DNA from: an uncultured Eubacteriales bacterium
GTDB taxonomy: Bacteria > Bacillota > Clostridia > Oscillospirales > CAG-272
Reading direction: 5' to 3'
DNA: 14,772 nt
Assembly: GCA_900545935.1 (NCBI GenBank)
Contig: URAP01000039.1
Location: forward strand, 1 to 14,772
Positions within the stretch are counted from its first letter, which is position 1, and the number at the start of each line of letters is the position of its first letter. Shown here one piece after another: positions 1 through 6,728 of this stretch. The notes beneath the pieces were generated by a model, which was given only the letters and a program-made list of their open reading frames with translations, had not been told where the DNA came from and searched no databases. Position numbers and translations under genes: made by a program.

Positions 1-228
1 TATGCGACCGTCTATCGCGGGCTCGACCCAGACTCTACCGCCGCGCTCGCCGTAGGCAGTGCGGTCAGCGGCGGTGATATTATCGCCGCCGTCTCCGACG
101 GCGCGCTGTTTGAAACAGCTCAATCGCCCCACCTGCACCTCGAGGTATACAAGGGCGATGCGGTCGTCGACCCTCTCGAGTATCTGCCGTACAATGCAGA
201 TGCAGCCGAGGCATACTACGCTGACTGA
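1..228 (+). CDS. M23 (LytM-type) metallopeptidase, C-terminal fragment
   Basis: An open frame enters from the left edge and ends at TGA 226-228, giving 75 visible residues. The fragment contains HLHLEVYK, the H-x-H motif that supplies a zinc ligand and the catalytic histidine in M23 peptidases, followed by the usual 'DP-LEYL' ending. The preceding stretch (VGSAVSGGDIIAAVSDG) matches the short beta-hairpin segment that precedes this motif in LytM domains. Family members cut peptidoglycan cross-bridges outside the membrane or act as non-catalytic amidase activators. The N-terminus, any signal peptide or coiled coil, and the first zinc motif (HxxxD) lie outside the window, so activity cannot be judged. 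After the motif there is a short acidic tail. A strong terminator follows 50 bases downstream, so this is the last gene of its transcript. Confidence 0.85.
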   Translation, partial: YATVYRGLDPDSTAALAVGSAVSGGDIIAAVSDGALFETAQSPHLHLEVYKGDAVVDPLEYLPYNADAAEAYYAD

Positions 229-274
229 TAAATAAACCGCGCGACAGACGGCATATACAGTATTATAATGATAG

Positions 275-327
275 AAAAACTCTGACGGCAAGCCGAATTT
301 TACGGTTTGTCCGTCAGAGTTTGATTT
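275..327. terminator. Bidirectional intrinsic terminator
   Basis: A long stem is formed by 277-295 and 303-322 (AAACTCTGACGG... pairing with ...CCGTCAGAGTTT), with one bulged T and one G-U pair and a loop of about 7 nt. It is followed by TTTGATTTT on the plus strand and by TTTTTC on the minus strand, so it can end both the M23 gene from the left and the FGGY kinase gene from the right. Confidence 0.85.
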
Positions 328-449
328 TATCGGAGATCGGTTGGCATGATCTCATCGAATCTTATCGGATTTTTCGGATTTAATTATTTGCCGTAAACAC
401 GAGCGGAAGCGGCTTTCCGTATAACGGTCTCTCCGAGCCGGTGAAAGCT
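328..449. other. Non-coding spacer between terminator and kinase gene end
   Basis: This stretch is moderately AT-rich with repeated TCGGATTT-like words and a short inverted repeat (GAGATC at 333-338, GATCTC at 348-353). I see no convincing gene, promoter or RNA here. It would be the 3' untranslated region of the minus-strand kinase transcript, which reads on to the terminator at 275-327. Confidence 0.4.
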
Positions 450-1964
450 TTATCTATACATATCAAGCGCGAAATTGCGTATCTTTTTATACTTCTCGTA
501 TTTTTCTATATATCTGTCAGCTACCGACGCATCCGGTACGACCGGCTCGCCGCGCAGTACAAACAATTTCGCCGCCTCATCGAGCGAGGAGTACAGACCT
601 ACCGCTACGCCCGCGAGCATAGCACAGCCCGCAGCGCCCGCCTCAGCCGTAAGCAGAGGAGTTATCGAGCGAATTCCCGAAACCGCGCCGAAAATATCCG
701 CCTTTATCCGCAGCCATATCGGCGAGCATGAGCCGCCGCCGGTAGCCATAAGGTCGGTAATGCTAATGCCGAACGGCGCGAGCTTTTCCAGGTTGTATGC
801 CATCTCATATGTCAGTCCCTCCATTGCGGCGCGGTATATCTCACCGACTCCGGTCTGCATCGTCATGCCTATGATACTGCCCTTTGCGGTCGGCACGACA
901 TCCGGTGTTCCGCCGGCTCCGAGAAAATGCGGCACCACAAGAAGATCGCTTATCTCACTCGGACACGCCTCGTCAAGCAGCTTATACGCGCTGCATCCGA
1001 GCTCGGACGCACGGCGGCGCTCCTCGGAGGCAAAGCTGTCACGTATCCACTTCAGCAATACACCGCCGGAAAAATTGAATGCATATGTAGCGTACAATCC
1101 CTCTACCGAGTGCGGTACGCAGGCAAAATTTGAACCGACAAACTCACGGTCGCGTATAATATGATCGAAAACAGGGGTAATGCACTCAACCGTTCCCGTT
1201 CCGTCAACCGCCTGACCGGGTGCGAGCACACCCGCACCGGTCGCTGCGGCTATCTGGTCATGCGAGCCCTGAACTACACGCATCGAGGCAGGGAGCCCAA
1301 GCTCTGCGGCAAGGTCGGGCAGTATAGTTCCGACCACCGTTCCGCATGGGACAGGGTCCGGCATGAGAGCCGGGTCGAGTCCCGCTGCGCCGAGTATCTC
1401 CTCCGAAAAACGGCGAGCCTCTACGTCAAATGCAGCGGTTCTGCAGGCGTGGGCATAGTTCGAGGTGAGGGCGCCGCTCAGGCGGTAGCAGATAAAATCC
1501 GCCGCCTGAAGAAATTTGTACGCGCGCTCGCGCACGGTACTGTCGTTCTCCATCAGCCAAATTATCTTGGGCAGCGAATACATCGGTGCAAATTCGGTAC
1601 ATGTTATCTCGCCCACCCTATCCGCGCCGAGCGAGTCGAGCACACGCTTCGCCTCGAGCTGTCCGCGGTTGTCGGTATACATCAGCATGTTCGACAGACA
1701 CGCACCGTCATGGTCGATCGGCACGCATGCCTCTCCGAAGCTCGTCACCGCTATCGCGGCGATATCTGAGGCATCAACCGCATCATCCGCCGTACAGCGC
1801 GCAATGACCTGCTTTGCGGCTGCAAACATAGCGTCCGCGTCCATATTTCCCGCCCCGGCGCTCGTTCCGTATTCGGTGTATGCAAGGGCAAGCTGTCTGC
1901 CCTCCTCCGAAAAAGCCACACATTTGATAGCGGTACTGCCCGCATCGAGTCCGAGAAGTATCAT
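450..1964 (-). CDS. FGGY-family carbohydrate kinase
   Basis: 504 residues, the normal length for FGGY kinases (xylulokinase, gluconokinase, fuculokinase and relatives), which phosphorylate a sugar or polyol with ATP in the cytoplasm. Visible landmarks are the N-terminal phosphate loop LDAGST (residues 6-11), the substrate-side QGSHDQ with the presumed catalytic base D236, GTGTVE (255-260) in the second ATPase fold, and the adenosine motif ATGGGSCSPIW (407-417). The start is supported by AAAGGA about ten bases upstream of ATG 1964. It lies divergent from a class II aldolase at 2090, which suggests a kinase-aldolase route that phosphorylates a sugar and then splits it. The substrate cannot be read from the sequence: similarity looks closest to the xylulokinase group, but a ketohexose or deoxysugar is equally possible. 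No isomerase or transporter is visible nearby. Confidence 0.93.
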   Translation of the reverse strand: MILLGLDAGSTAIKCVAFSEEGRQLALAYTEYGTSAGAGNMDADAMFAAAKQVIARCTADDAVDASDIAAIAVTSFGEACVPIDHDGACLSNMLMYTDNRGQLEAKRVLDSLGADRVGEITCTEFAPMYSLPKIIWLMENDSTVRERAYKFLQAADFICYRLSGALTSNYAHACRTAAFDVEARRFSEEILGAAGLDPALMPDPVPCGTVVGTILPDLAAELGLPASMRVVQGSHDQIAAATGAGVLAPGQAVDGTGTVECITPVFDHIIRDREFVGSNFACVPHSVEGLYATYAFNFSGGVLLKWIRDSFASEERRRASELGCSAYKLLDEACPSEISDLLVVPHFLGAGGTPDVVPTAKGSIIGMTMQTGVGEIYRAAMEGLTYEMAYNLEKLAPFGISITDLMATGGGSCSPIWLRIKADIFGAVSGIRSITPLLTAEAGAAGCAMLAGVAVGLYSSLDEAAKLFVLRGEPVVPDASVADRYIEKYEKYKKIRNFALDMYR

Positions 1965-2012
1965 AATTCAATTTTCCTTTCGATTAAATGTAGCAGAAAA
2001 ATAAATTGCTTG

Positions 2013-2041
2013 TTGACTTGTATCTCACAAAATATTATAAT
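2013..2041 (+). promoter_or_regulatory. Sigma-A promoter of the class II aldolase gene
   Basis: TTGACT (2013-2018), a 17-bp spacer and TATAAT (2036-2041) give an almost perfect consensus. Transcription would begin near 2048, leaving a leader of about 40 nt before the ATG at 2090. This also argues against an in-frame ATG at 2006, which lies upstream of the promoter. Confidence 0.85.
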
Positions 2042-2089
2042 ATGAAGGACAAGATATGTCAACTATCATTTAATAGGGGGGACAGACAG

Positions 2090-3085
2090 ATGCCTGTTGT
2101 TTCGGATTATAAAAAGGTAAAAGAAATATACGCAGATGCCGCGAAAAAGGCATGGGTAATTCCCTGCATATGCAGTGAGAATCTTACTACCACCGAGGCT
2201 ATCTTCGCCGCAGCTGAGGAATTTGCGATTGCGGGAGGTTATGAGACGGTGCCCGTCACTATCGCAATGACCATTAAGTACAGCCATCGCCCGCAGGCGA
2301 CCTACTACACTCACAGCCGCCGCGCGGATATCGGTCTGCGCTGCTTTGCCGCGGACGCGCACATACTCGCCGACGCATATCCGCACGTCACCGCGATGCT
2401 GCACCTTGACCACGTTCAGCCGATAGACGATGCCGATCTGCTCGAGGGAGATCTCAGCGATTTCGCATCAATCATGTATGATGCCTCGACCTTCCCGTTT
2501 GAGAAGAATATCGAGATGACCGCAGCATTTGTACGTAAGATGCAGGGCAAAATCCTCATCGAGGGCGCATGCGACGAGATATACGATGCGGGCGGATCGA
2601 CACACAATTCAATTACCACCCCCGAGGACGCCGACCGCTTTGTTCGCGAGACGGGCGTTGACCTTGTTGTCTGCAACCTCGGTACCGAGCATCGCGCCTC
2701 CGGTAAGGATCTTAAGTACTACGGCGACGCAGCAAGAGAAATAAAGAGGGTTATCGGCGAGAAGATAGTGCTGCACGGCACTTCCTCCGTCACCGCAGAT
2801 CAGATAAAGTCGCTCTTTGCAGACGGCATATGCAAGGTCAATATCTGGACCGCAGTTGAGCGTGATTCCTCTCCCGTCCTGCTCCGCTGGATGGTTGAGA
2901 ACGCCGAGCGCATCGGCGGTGAAAAGACGGTAGACACACTCATCTCCGAGGGCTATCTCGGCGAGCGCTGCCGCACCGGCGAAAAGGCAAGTCTCGCGCA
3001 CTTCACTACCGCGGCAAGACAGGCTGTAGTATGGGAAGAGATGAAAAAGATCTGCAGGGCATACTTCGATCTCTGGTATGTGTAA
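2090..3085 (+). CDS. Class II (metal-dependent) ketose-bisphosphate aldolase family protein
   Basis: 331 residues from ATG 2090, chosen over the in-frame ATG at 2006 because a strong GGGGGG-type Shine-Dalgarno sequence sits 8-14 bases upstream and the promoter -10 box lies between the two ATGs. Class II aldolases cleave ketose bisphosphates into dihydroxyacetone phosphate and an aldehyde using zinc. Recognisable motifs are HLDH (105-108; catalytic Asp and zinc His), SIMYDAS (127-133, for the usual 'SVMIDGS'), IEGACDEI (157-164), NLGTEHR (196-202, for the usual 'aIGTsHG'), HGTSS (229-233, for 'HGgSG') and KVNIWTAVER (249-258, for 'kvNidT'). The fold and metal ligands are kept, but the phosphate-binding glycines are partly replaced, so this is a divergent branch whose substrate may not be fructose or tagatose bisphosphate. 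It pairs with the divergent FGGY kinase. Confidence 0.85.
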   Translation: MPVVSDYKKVKEIYADAAKKAWVIPCICSENLTTTEAIFAAAEEFAIAGGYETVPVTIAMTIKYSHRPQATYYTHSRRADIGLRCFAADAHILADAYPHVTAMLHLDHVQPIDDADLLEGDLSDFASIMYDASTFPFEKNIEMTAAFVRKMQGKILIEGACDEIYDAGGSTHNSITTPEDADRFVRETGVDLVVCNLGTEHRASGKDLKYYGDAAREIKRVIGEKIVLHGTSSVTADQIKSLFADGICKVNIWTAVERDSSPVLLRWMVENAERIGGEKTVDTLISEGYLGERCRTGEKASLAHFTTAARQAVVWEEMKKICRAYFDLWYV

Positions 3086-3086
3086 T

Positions 3087-3300
3087 CGGGGATGCTAAAA
3101 AAGTCCGGAACGAAAAAGTGAATAAGTAATAATTTGTTTTCAGTGTAGCAGAGAAGCCAAGAAAAAATAGGAAGAAATCCTGACGGATTTCTCCGCAAAG
3201 AATAAATTCACTTTTTCTGCGAGCGTTTATGCCCCTCGACGTACGCTTGTACGCCTGACGGGGCAAAACCACTTGCTCCGAACATTTTTATCTGTCCCCG
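3087..3300. repeat. Foldable repeat-like element with imperfect terminal inverted repeats (MITE-like or structured RNA)
   Basis: The ends are inverted copies: CGGGGA (3087-3092) with TCCCCG (3295-3300), TAAAAA (3096-3101) with TTTTTA (3285-3290), and CGGA (3106-3109) with TCCG (3277-3280). Inside, a perfect 12-bp pair joins 3112-3123 (GAAAAAGTGAAT) to 3206-3217, an 8-bp hairpin is formed by 3173-3180 and 3185-3192, and a GC-rich hairpin occupies 3231-3264 (GCCCC...CGTAC-GCTT-GTACG...GGGGC). These stems are mutually compatible and give a branched, Y-like fold. No protein is encoded. It begins two bases after the aldolase stop codon. The layout fits a non-autonomous mobile element or a structured 3' RNA; the sequence alone cannot decide between them. 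Confidence 0.5.
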
Positions 3301-3318
3301 CGGGGATGCTAAAGAGTC
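3301..3318 (+). repeat. Second partial copy of the element's left end
   Basis: CGGGGATGCTAAAGAGTC repeats the sequence at 3087-3105 (CGGGGATGCTAAAAAAGTC) directly, with one substitution and one base fewer. It abuts the right end of the preceding element, creating the palindrome CCCCGCGGGG at 3296-3305. It may be a truncated tandem copy or a direct repeat left by insertion. Confidence 0.55.
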
Positions 3319-3376
3319 GTTTTATTAACAATTCTAAATATCACAAAAGCAAGCCTTTACGGTTCCAACGCGAAGA

Positions 3377-3421
3377 GCACAGCAATGCTTATCACCATGC
3401 ATTGCTGTGCCCTGTTTTTTA
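3377..3421 (+). terminator. Intrinsic terminator downstream of the aldolase gene
   Basis: A perfect 12-bp stem joins GCACAGCAATGC (3377-3388) to GCATTGCTGTGC (3399-3410), with a 10-nt loop, then CCTG and a run of six to seven T. The U-tract is only on the plus strand, so it ends the aldolase transcript. The same hairpin lies 60-95 bases beyond the end of the convergent his operon but has no U-run in that direction. The remaining spacer, 3319-3376 and 3422-3471, shows nothing further. Confidence 0.85.
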
Positions 3422-3471
3422 TTCGACACCCGATATACCGCCAAGCAAATCAGCGCTGAGTCAAAAGCTCC

Positions 3472-4281
3472 TCAACTGAGCGGCGGCTCAAGCAGCAGCT
3501 CGCGGCTCCGTTCCCCGTATCTCGCGCAGAAAGCATCCCTGCATTCTTCAAAGCCGTAGCAGAGCGTATCCGTGCGGTGGCTGTCGCTCGAGAGAATAAA
3601 GCGCCCGCCGTGCGCGGCTATATATTCGACCATCTCCTCGGACGGATATGGAGAGCTGCGATATCCGCGAGATATCGCACCGGTATTTATCTCAAATATC
3701 AGCCCCTCCGAGATCAGACGGTCGGCTGCACTCTGCCATGCGCTGCGATATCTCGGCGATGAGGTATCAAGAGCTATGCCGCGCTCGATATACTTAGTTA
3801 TCAGGTCAAAATGTCCGACTATCCCCGCGCCCGTGACCGTGCCGACCTCCGCGACAAGCGAAAAGTAGCACTCGGCTGCCGAGAGAATATCCCCCCCGTA
3901 GTACCGCTCCGTCAGCGCGGTGAGCTCGTCAGCGCCCTCGTCTATCGCGAGCGGAACATCCCCCGCAGGCAGATAATGCACCGAGCCTATAACATAATCG
4001 TGTCTGCTGTCGGCGCGACCTCCGAAATAATCCTGCTCGATGCCGCAGAGAATGTCAAGCCTGCCGCGGTATTCATCGTGCAGCGCGCGGCACTCCGCGA
4101 TATAATCGTCAAGCCGCGATGCGGGCATACAGTAGCTCGTGTCATGCGGGGTATAGCAGTGATCGGAAAAGCCGATGCCGCTCATTCCGAGCGCAAGTGC
4201 CGATTCGGCAAGCTCGCGCAGCCCGTCGCGCCCGTCGCTGAAGGTCGAATGAACATGATAATCGCCTGCCGCACGTTTCAT
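3472..4281 (-). CDS. hisJ: Histidinol-phosphatase, PHP family (HisJ/HisK type)
   Basis: 269 residues, normal for the PHP-type enzyme that dephosphorylates histidinol phosphate to histidinol, the step before HisD. The PHP metal ligands are all visible: DYHVH (7-11), SDHC (39-42), GIEQDY (80-85), SVHY (100-103), GHFDLI (156-161) and SSDSHR (231-236), with EINTGAI (197-203) typical of the HisJ subfamily. Bacillus-type histidinol phosphatases belong to this family, in contrast to the HAD domain of enterobacterial HisB, so the short HisB here fits. The ATG overlaps the TGA of hisIE by one base (TGATG), indicating translational coupling. It is the last gene of the his operon. I see no clear U-tract terminator of its own on the minus strand. 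Confidence 0.94.
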   Translation of the reverse strand: MKRAAGDYHVHSTFSDGRDGLRELAESALALGMSGIGFSDHCYTPHDTSYCMPASRLDDYIAECRALHDEYRGRLDILCGIEQDYFGGRADSRHDYVIGSVHYLPAGDVPLAIDEGADELTALTERYYGGDILSAAECYFSLVAEVGTVTGAGIVGHFDLITKYIERGIALDTSSPRYRSAWQSAADRLISEGLIFEINTGAISRGYRSSPYPSEEMVEYIAAHGGRFILSSDSHRTDTLCYGFEECRDAFCARYGERSRELLLEPPLS

Positions 4282-4931
4282 CAGGTCATCTTCTCCTGCT
4301 TTACCTTTTTGTCGATAACGTGACGGGAGGCAAGCTCGGAGCGGATATCATCGAGCGATATTCCCGCCTCAACCATTAGCACCATTACATGATACGCAAG
4401 GTCGGCTATCTCATAGATAGTCTCACGCTTGTCCTCCGCCTTTGCCGCGATAATTACCTCGGTGCTCTCCTCACCTATCTTCTTTAGTATCTTGTCAAGT
4501 CCTTTTTGGAAAAGGTAGGTAGTGTACGAGCCCTCCTTCTGCTCGGTCTTTCTGCCGCGGATGAGCTCCATCAGCCCTTCATACGAAAAGCCATCGCTCA
4601 TCTCCTCGGCCCCGTACACCTCACCTGTGAAGCAGGAACGGCTTCCGGTGTGGCAAGCCGGACCGTCCGGATGAACAAACACCTCAAGCGCATCACGATC
4701 ACAATCCGCGACTATACGAACGACATGCTGATAGTTACCGCTCGTCTCGCCCTTGAGCCAAAGCTCCTGACGCGAACGGCTCCAAAAGCAGGTCAGCCCG
4801 CGTTCGAGCGTTATGCCGAGACTCTCGCGGTTCATATACGCGAGTGTAAGCAGTTCTCGGCTCTCGCTGTCAATAACTATCGCCGGAATAAGTCCGCGCT
4901 CGTCGAATTTCAGTTCATCAATTCCTATCAT
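4281..4931 (-). CDS. hisIE: Bifunctional phosphoribosyl-AMP cyclohydrolase / phosphoribosyl-ATP pyrophosphatase
   Basis: 216 residues carrying two enzymes of histidine synthesis. HisI (about 1-108) opens the ring of phosphoribosyl-AMP: WLKGETSGN (58-66), DCDRD (76-80) and PACHTGSRSCF (91-101) include the three zinc cysteines C77, C93 and C100. HisE (about 115-207) removes pyrophosphate from phosphoribosyl-ATP: it shows the metal-binding helix GEESTEVIIAAK (153-164) and the E..D motif near YEIADLAYH (173-181). The start at 4931 is supported by GGGGAGGG nine bases upstream; an in-frame ATG at 4997 would add 22 residues unlike any HisI and has no such site. Position 66 is Asn where a His is common in HisI, a mild variation. 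There is a 73-bp gap to hisF and a one-base overlap with hisJ. Confidence 0.96.
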   Translation of the reverse strand: MIGIDELKFDERGLIPAIVIDSESRELLTLAYMNRESLGITLERGLTCFWSRSRQELWLKGETSGNYQHVVRIVADCDRDALEVFVHPDGPACHTGSRSCFTGEVYGAEEMSDGFSYEGLMELIRGRKTEQKEGSYTTYLFQKGLDKILKKIGEESTEVIIAAKAEDKRETIYEIADLAYHVMVLMVEAGISLDDIRSELASRHVIDKKVKQEKMT

Positions 4932-5004
4932 TTTATATGCCCTCCCCGAATGGCAGGATAATCCTTTCAGATTTTTATTACCGTATGATCTGTGCATTCC
5001 CTCT

Positions 5005-5763
5005 TCACAGCCTGACGGGAATGCCGTTCTTCTTCATTTCGTTTTTAAGCTCCGCTATGCCGACATCACCGAAGTGAAATATCGATGCAGCGAGTCCGGC
5101 ATCAACTCCCGGCAGCTCATGAAACAGGTCGATAAAATCATTTATACAGCCCGCTCCGCCCGATGCAATGACCGGGACTCCGACCGCATTGCACACCGCG
5201 CGCAGCATGGGAATATCAAAGCCGCCGCGAACGCCGTCGGTGTCGATAGAATTGACAACGACCTCTCCGGCGCCGTCTCCGACGCAGCGGCGTATCCACT
5301 CGATTGCCTCCAGTCCGGTATCGTCTCTGCCGCCGCGCGCAAAGACATGCAGCTCACCGCCGACACGCTTTACATCGACCGACAGAACAACACACTGGTC
5401 GCCGTAGCGCTTTGCCGCCTCACCGATCAGAGCGGGATTTCGGATAGCGCCGGAATTGACGCTTACCTTGTCCGCGCCGCAGCTGAGAACGCGCTCGAAA
5501 TCGTCGAGAGTACCGATACCGCCGCCGACCGTCAGCGGGATAAATACCCCGCGGCAGGTCTCGGTCAGAATATCGGTAAACAGCCGCCTGCCCTCAGCAG
5601 AAGCGGTGATATCATAAAAAACAAGCTCGTCCGCGCCCGCCCTGCTGTAATATGCGGCAAGCTCGACCGGGGATGATACGTCCCGCAGCCCCTCGAAATT
5701 CACACCCTTGACTACCCGTCCGTCGCGAACATCGAGACACGGAATAATTCTCTTTGTTATCAT
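5005..5763 (-). CDS. hisF: Imidazole glycerol phosphate synthase, cyclase subunit
   Basis: 252 residues from ATG 5763, the canonical length. HisF is the TIM-barrel half of IGP synthase: it takes ammonia from HisH and converts PRFAR to imidazole glycerol phosphate plus AICAR. The catalytic aspartates are present in RIIPCLDVRDG (D11) and VLSVDVK (D130), and the phosphate-binding loops TVGGGIG (78-84) and IASGGAG (199-205) are intact. The start was chosen because MITKRIIPCLDV matches the family N-terminus and GAGG sits eight bases upstream; an upstream in-frame ATG at 5805 adds 14 unrelated residues. It lies in the operon between hisA (84-bp gap) and hisIE (73-bp gap), separated by hisA from its partner hisH. 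Confidence 0.97.
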   Translation of the reverse strand: MITKRIIPCLDVRDGRVVKGVNFEGLRDVSSPVELAAYYSRAGADELVFYDITASAEGRRLFTDILTETCRGVFIPLTVGGGIGTLDDFERVLSCGADKVSVNSGAIRNPALIGEAAKRYGDQCVVLSVDVKRVGGELHVFARGGRDDTGLEAIEWIRRCVGDGAGEVVVNSIDTDGVRGGFDIPMLRAVCNAVGVPVIASGGAGCINDFIDLFHELPGVDAGLAASIFHFGDVGIAELKNEMKKNGIPVRL

Positions 5764-5847
5764 TATAAGAACCTCAAGACCGTATTGCGAAGATCCCTTT
5801 CTCACATATTTTCATCCGGCGCACGGCAGCATTACGAAATACCGCAG

Positions 5848-6561
5848 TCACCTTGCCGCGCCGATAGCCTCTTCGAGGCTGATATCTCCGGTATAATACG
5901 CTCTGCCGACGATAGCGCCGTACAGACCGAGTGCACGCAGTGCATGAATATCGTCCATACCGCTAACGCCACCTGATGCGATAATGTTCATTCCGGTCTG
6001 CTCCGACAGCATGCGGTAAAGCTCGCGATTCGTTCCGCGCATAGCGCCGTCACGCGAAATATCGGTACATATGAGCGTACCCACGCCTATGCGCTCCGCC
6101 TCACGGCAGAAATCAAGCGCCGAGCGCTCTGTCGTCTCCGTCCAACCCTTGATGGCTACATAGCCGTCGCGAAGATCGACACCTACGGCTATTTGCTCGC
6201 CGTACAGCCGCGCCGCCTCGCGCAGAAAATCGGGATCGGTCACCGCAGCCGTTCCGAGAATAACGCGGTCTATGCCCGCATCGAGATATCGGCGCACAGC
6301 CGAAATATCACGTATTCCGCCGCCGACCTCACAGCGCAGTCCGGTCTCCGCCTTTATCCGACAGATAAGCTCGTATGCGGGAGCCGTTCCGTCTCTTGCG
6401 CCCTCAAGGTCGACGAGATGCACCCATTCCGCGCCTGCTGCGGCAAAATCACGCGCTACCGCAAGCGGGTTGGTGCTGTATACGGTTTTTTTATCGTAAT
6501 CACCGCGGAGCAAACGCACAGCCTCGCCCCCGTACAGATCTATTGCAGGAAAAATCAGCAT
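5848..6561 (-). CDS. hisA: ProFAR isomerase (1-(5-phosphoribosyl)-5-[(5-phosphoribosylamino)methylideneamino] imidazole-4-carboxamide isomerase)
   Basis: 237 residues from ATG 6561. HisA is a TIM barrel that isomerises ProFAR to PRFAR, the substrate of HisHF. Visible are FPAIDLYGGEAVRL (4-17; catalytic D8), the phosphate loop EVGGGIRD (78-85), GVDLRDG (127-133; D129), TDISRDGAM (167-175) and ASGGVSG (195-201). The start MLIFPAIDL fits the family; an in-frame ATG at 6621 would add 20 residues from a region that looks like promoter and hairpin. The Shine-Dalgarno sequence is weak (GAGAG about 14 bases upstream). A 167-bp spacer separates it from hisH, and this spacer holds a candidate internal promoter, so hisA-hisF-hisIE-hisJ may be transcribed partly on their own. 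Confidence 0.96.
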   Translation of the reverse strand: MLIFPAIDLYGGEAVRLLRGDYDKKTVYSTNPLAVARDFAAAGAEWVHLVDLEGARDGTAPAYELICRIKAETGLRCEVGGGIRDISAVRRYLDAGIDRVILGTAAVTDPDFLREAARLYGEQIAVGVDLRDGYVAIKGWTETTERSALDFCREAERIGVGTLICTDISRDGAMRGTNRELYRMLSEQTGMNIIASGGVSGMDDIHALRALGLYGAIVGRAYYTGDISLEEAIGAAR

Positions 6562-6606
6562 ATATTCATTGTCAGCTCTCGACCCGCGAAAGCCCCTTTC
6601 AATATT

Positions 6607-6634
6607 ATTATAGCGCCGCACCGATGCGGTGCAA
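6607..6634 (-). promoter_or_regulatory. Candidate internal promoter upstream of hisA, with hairpin in the spacer
   Basis: On the minus strand TTGCAC (6634-6629), a 16-bp spacer and TATAAT (6612-6607) lie 46 bases upstream of the hisA ATG. The spacer and -35 box hold the perfect palindrome GCACCG-ATG-CGGTGC (6618-6632). This could be a repressor site. On the plus strand the same stem is followed by AATTTTTT and would resemble a terminator, but no plus-strand gene needs one. Confidence 0.5.
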
Positions 6635-6728
6635 TTTTTTCGCGTACCCTGAAATTACCGACGCGAAGCAGCGCTATCCGCCGCACCGCCTCTTCATGGC
6701 ACGGTATCATGCTGCCGGTTCGACGATA

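Noticed and set aside
3087..3376. CRISPR array or insertion sequence in the repeat-rich spacer
   Set aside because: Only two direct copies without regular spacing, and no transposase frame; at most a non-autonomous element.
3273..3479. 68-codon plus-strand frame between the aldolase and hisJ
   Set aside because: It runs through the repeat's end and the whole terminator hairpin, has no ribosome binding site and no similarity that I recognise.
4813..5676. 287-codon plus-strand open frame opposite hisF/hisIE
   Set aside because: Shadow of hisF and hisIE codon bias; no family resemblance.
6615..6641. Plus-strand terminator-like hairpin followed by six T
   Set aside because: No plus-strand gene lies upstream. 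The stem is better explained as part of a minus-strand regulatory site.
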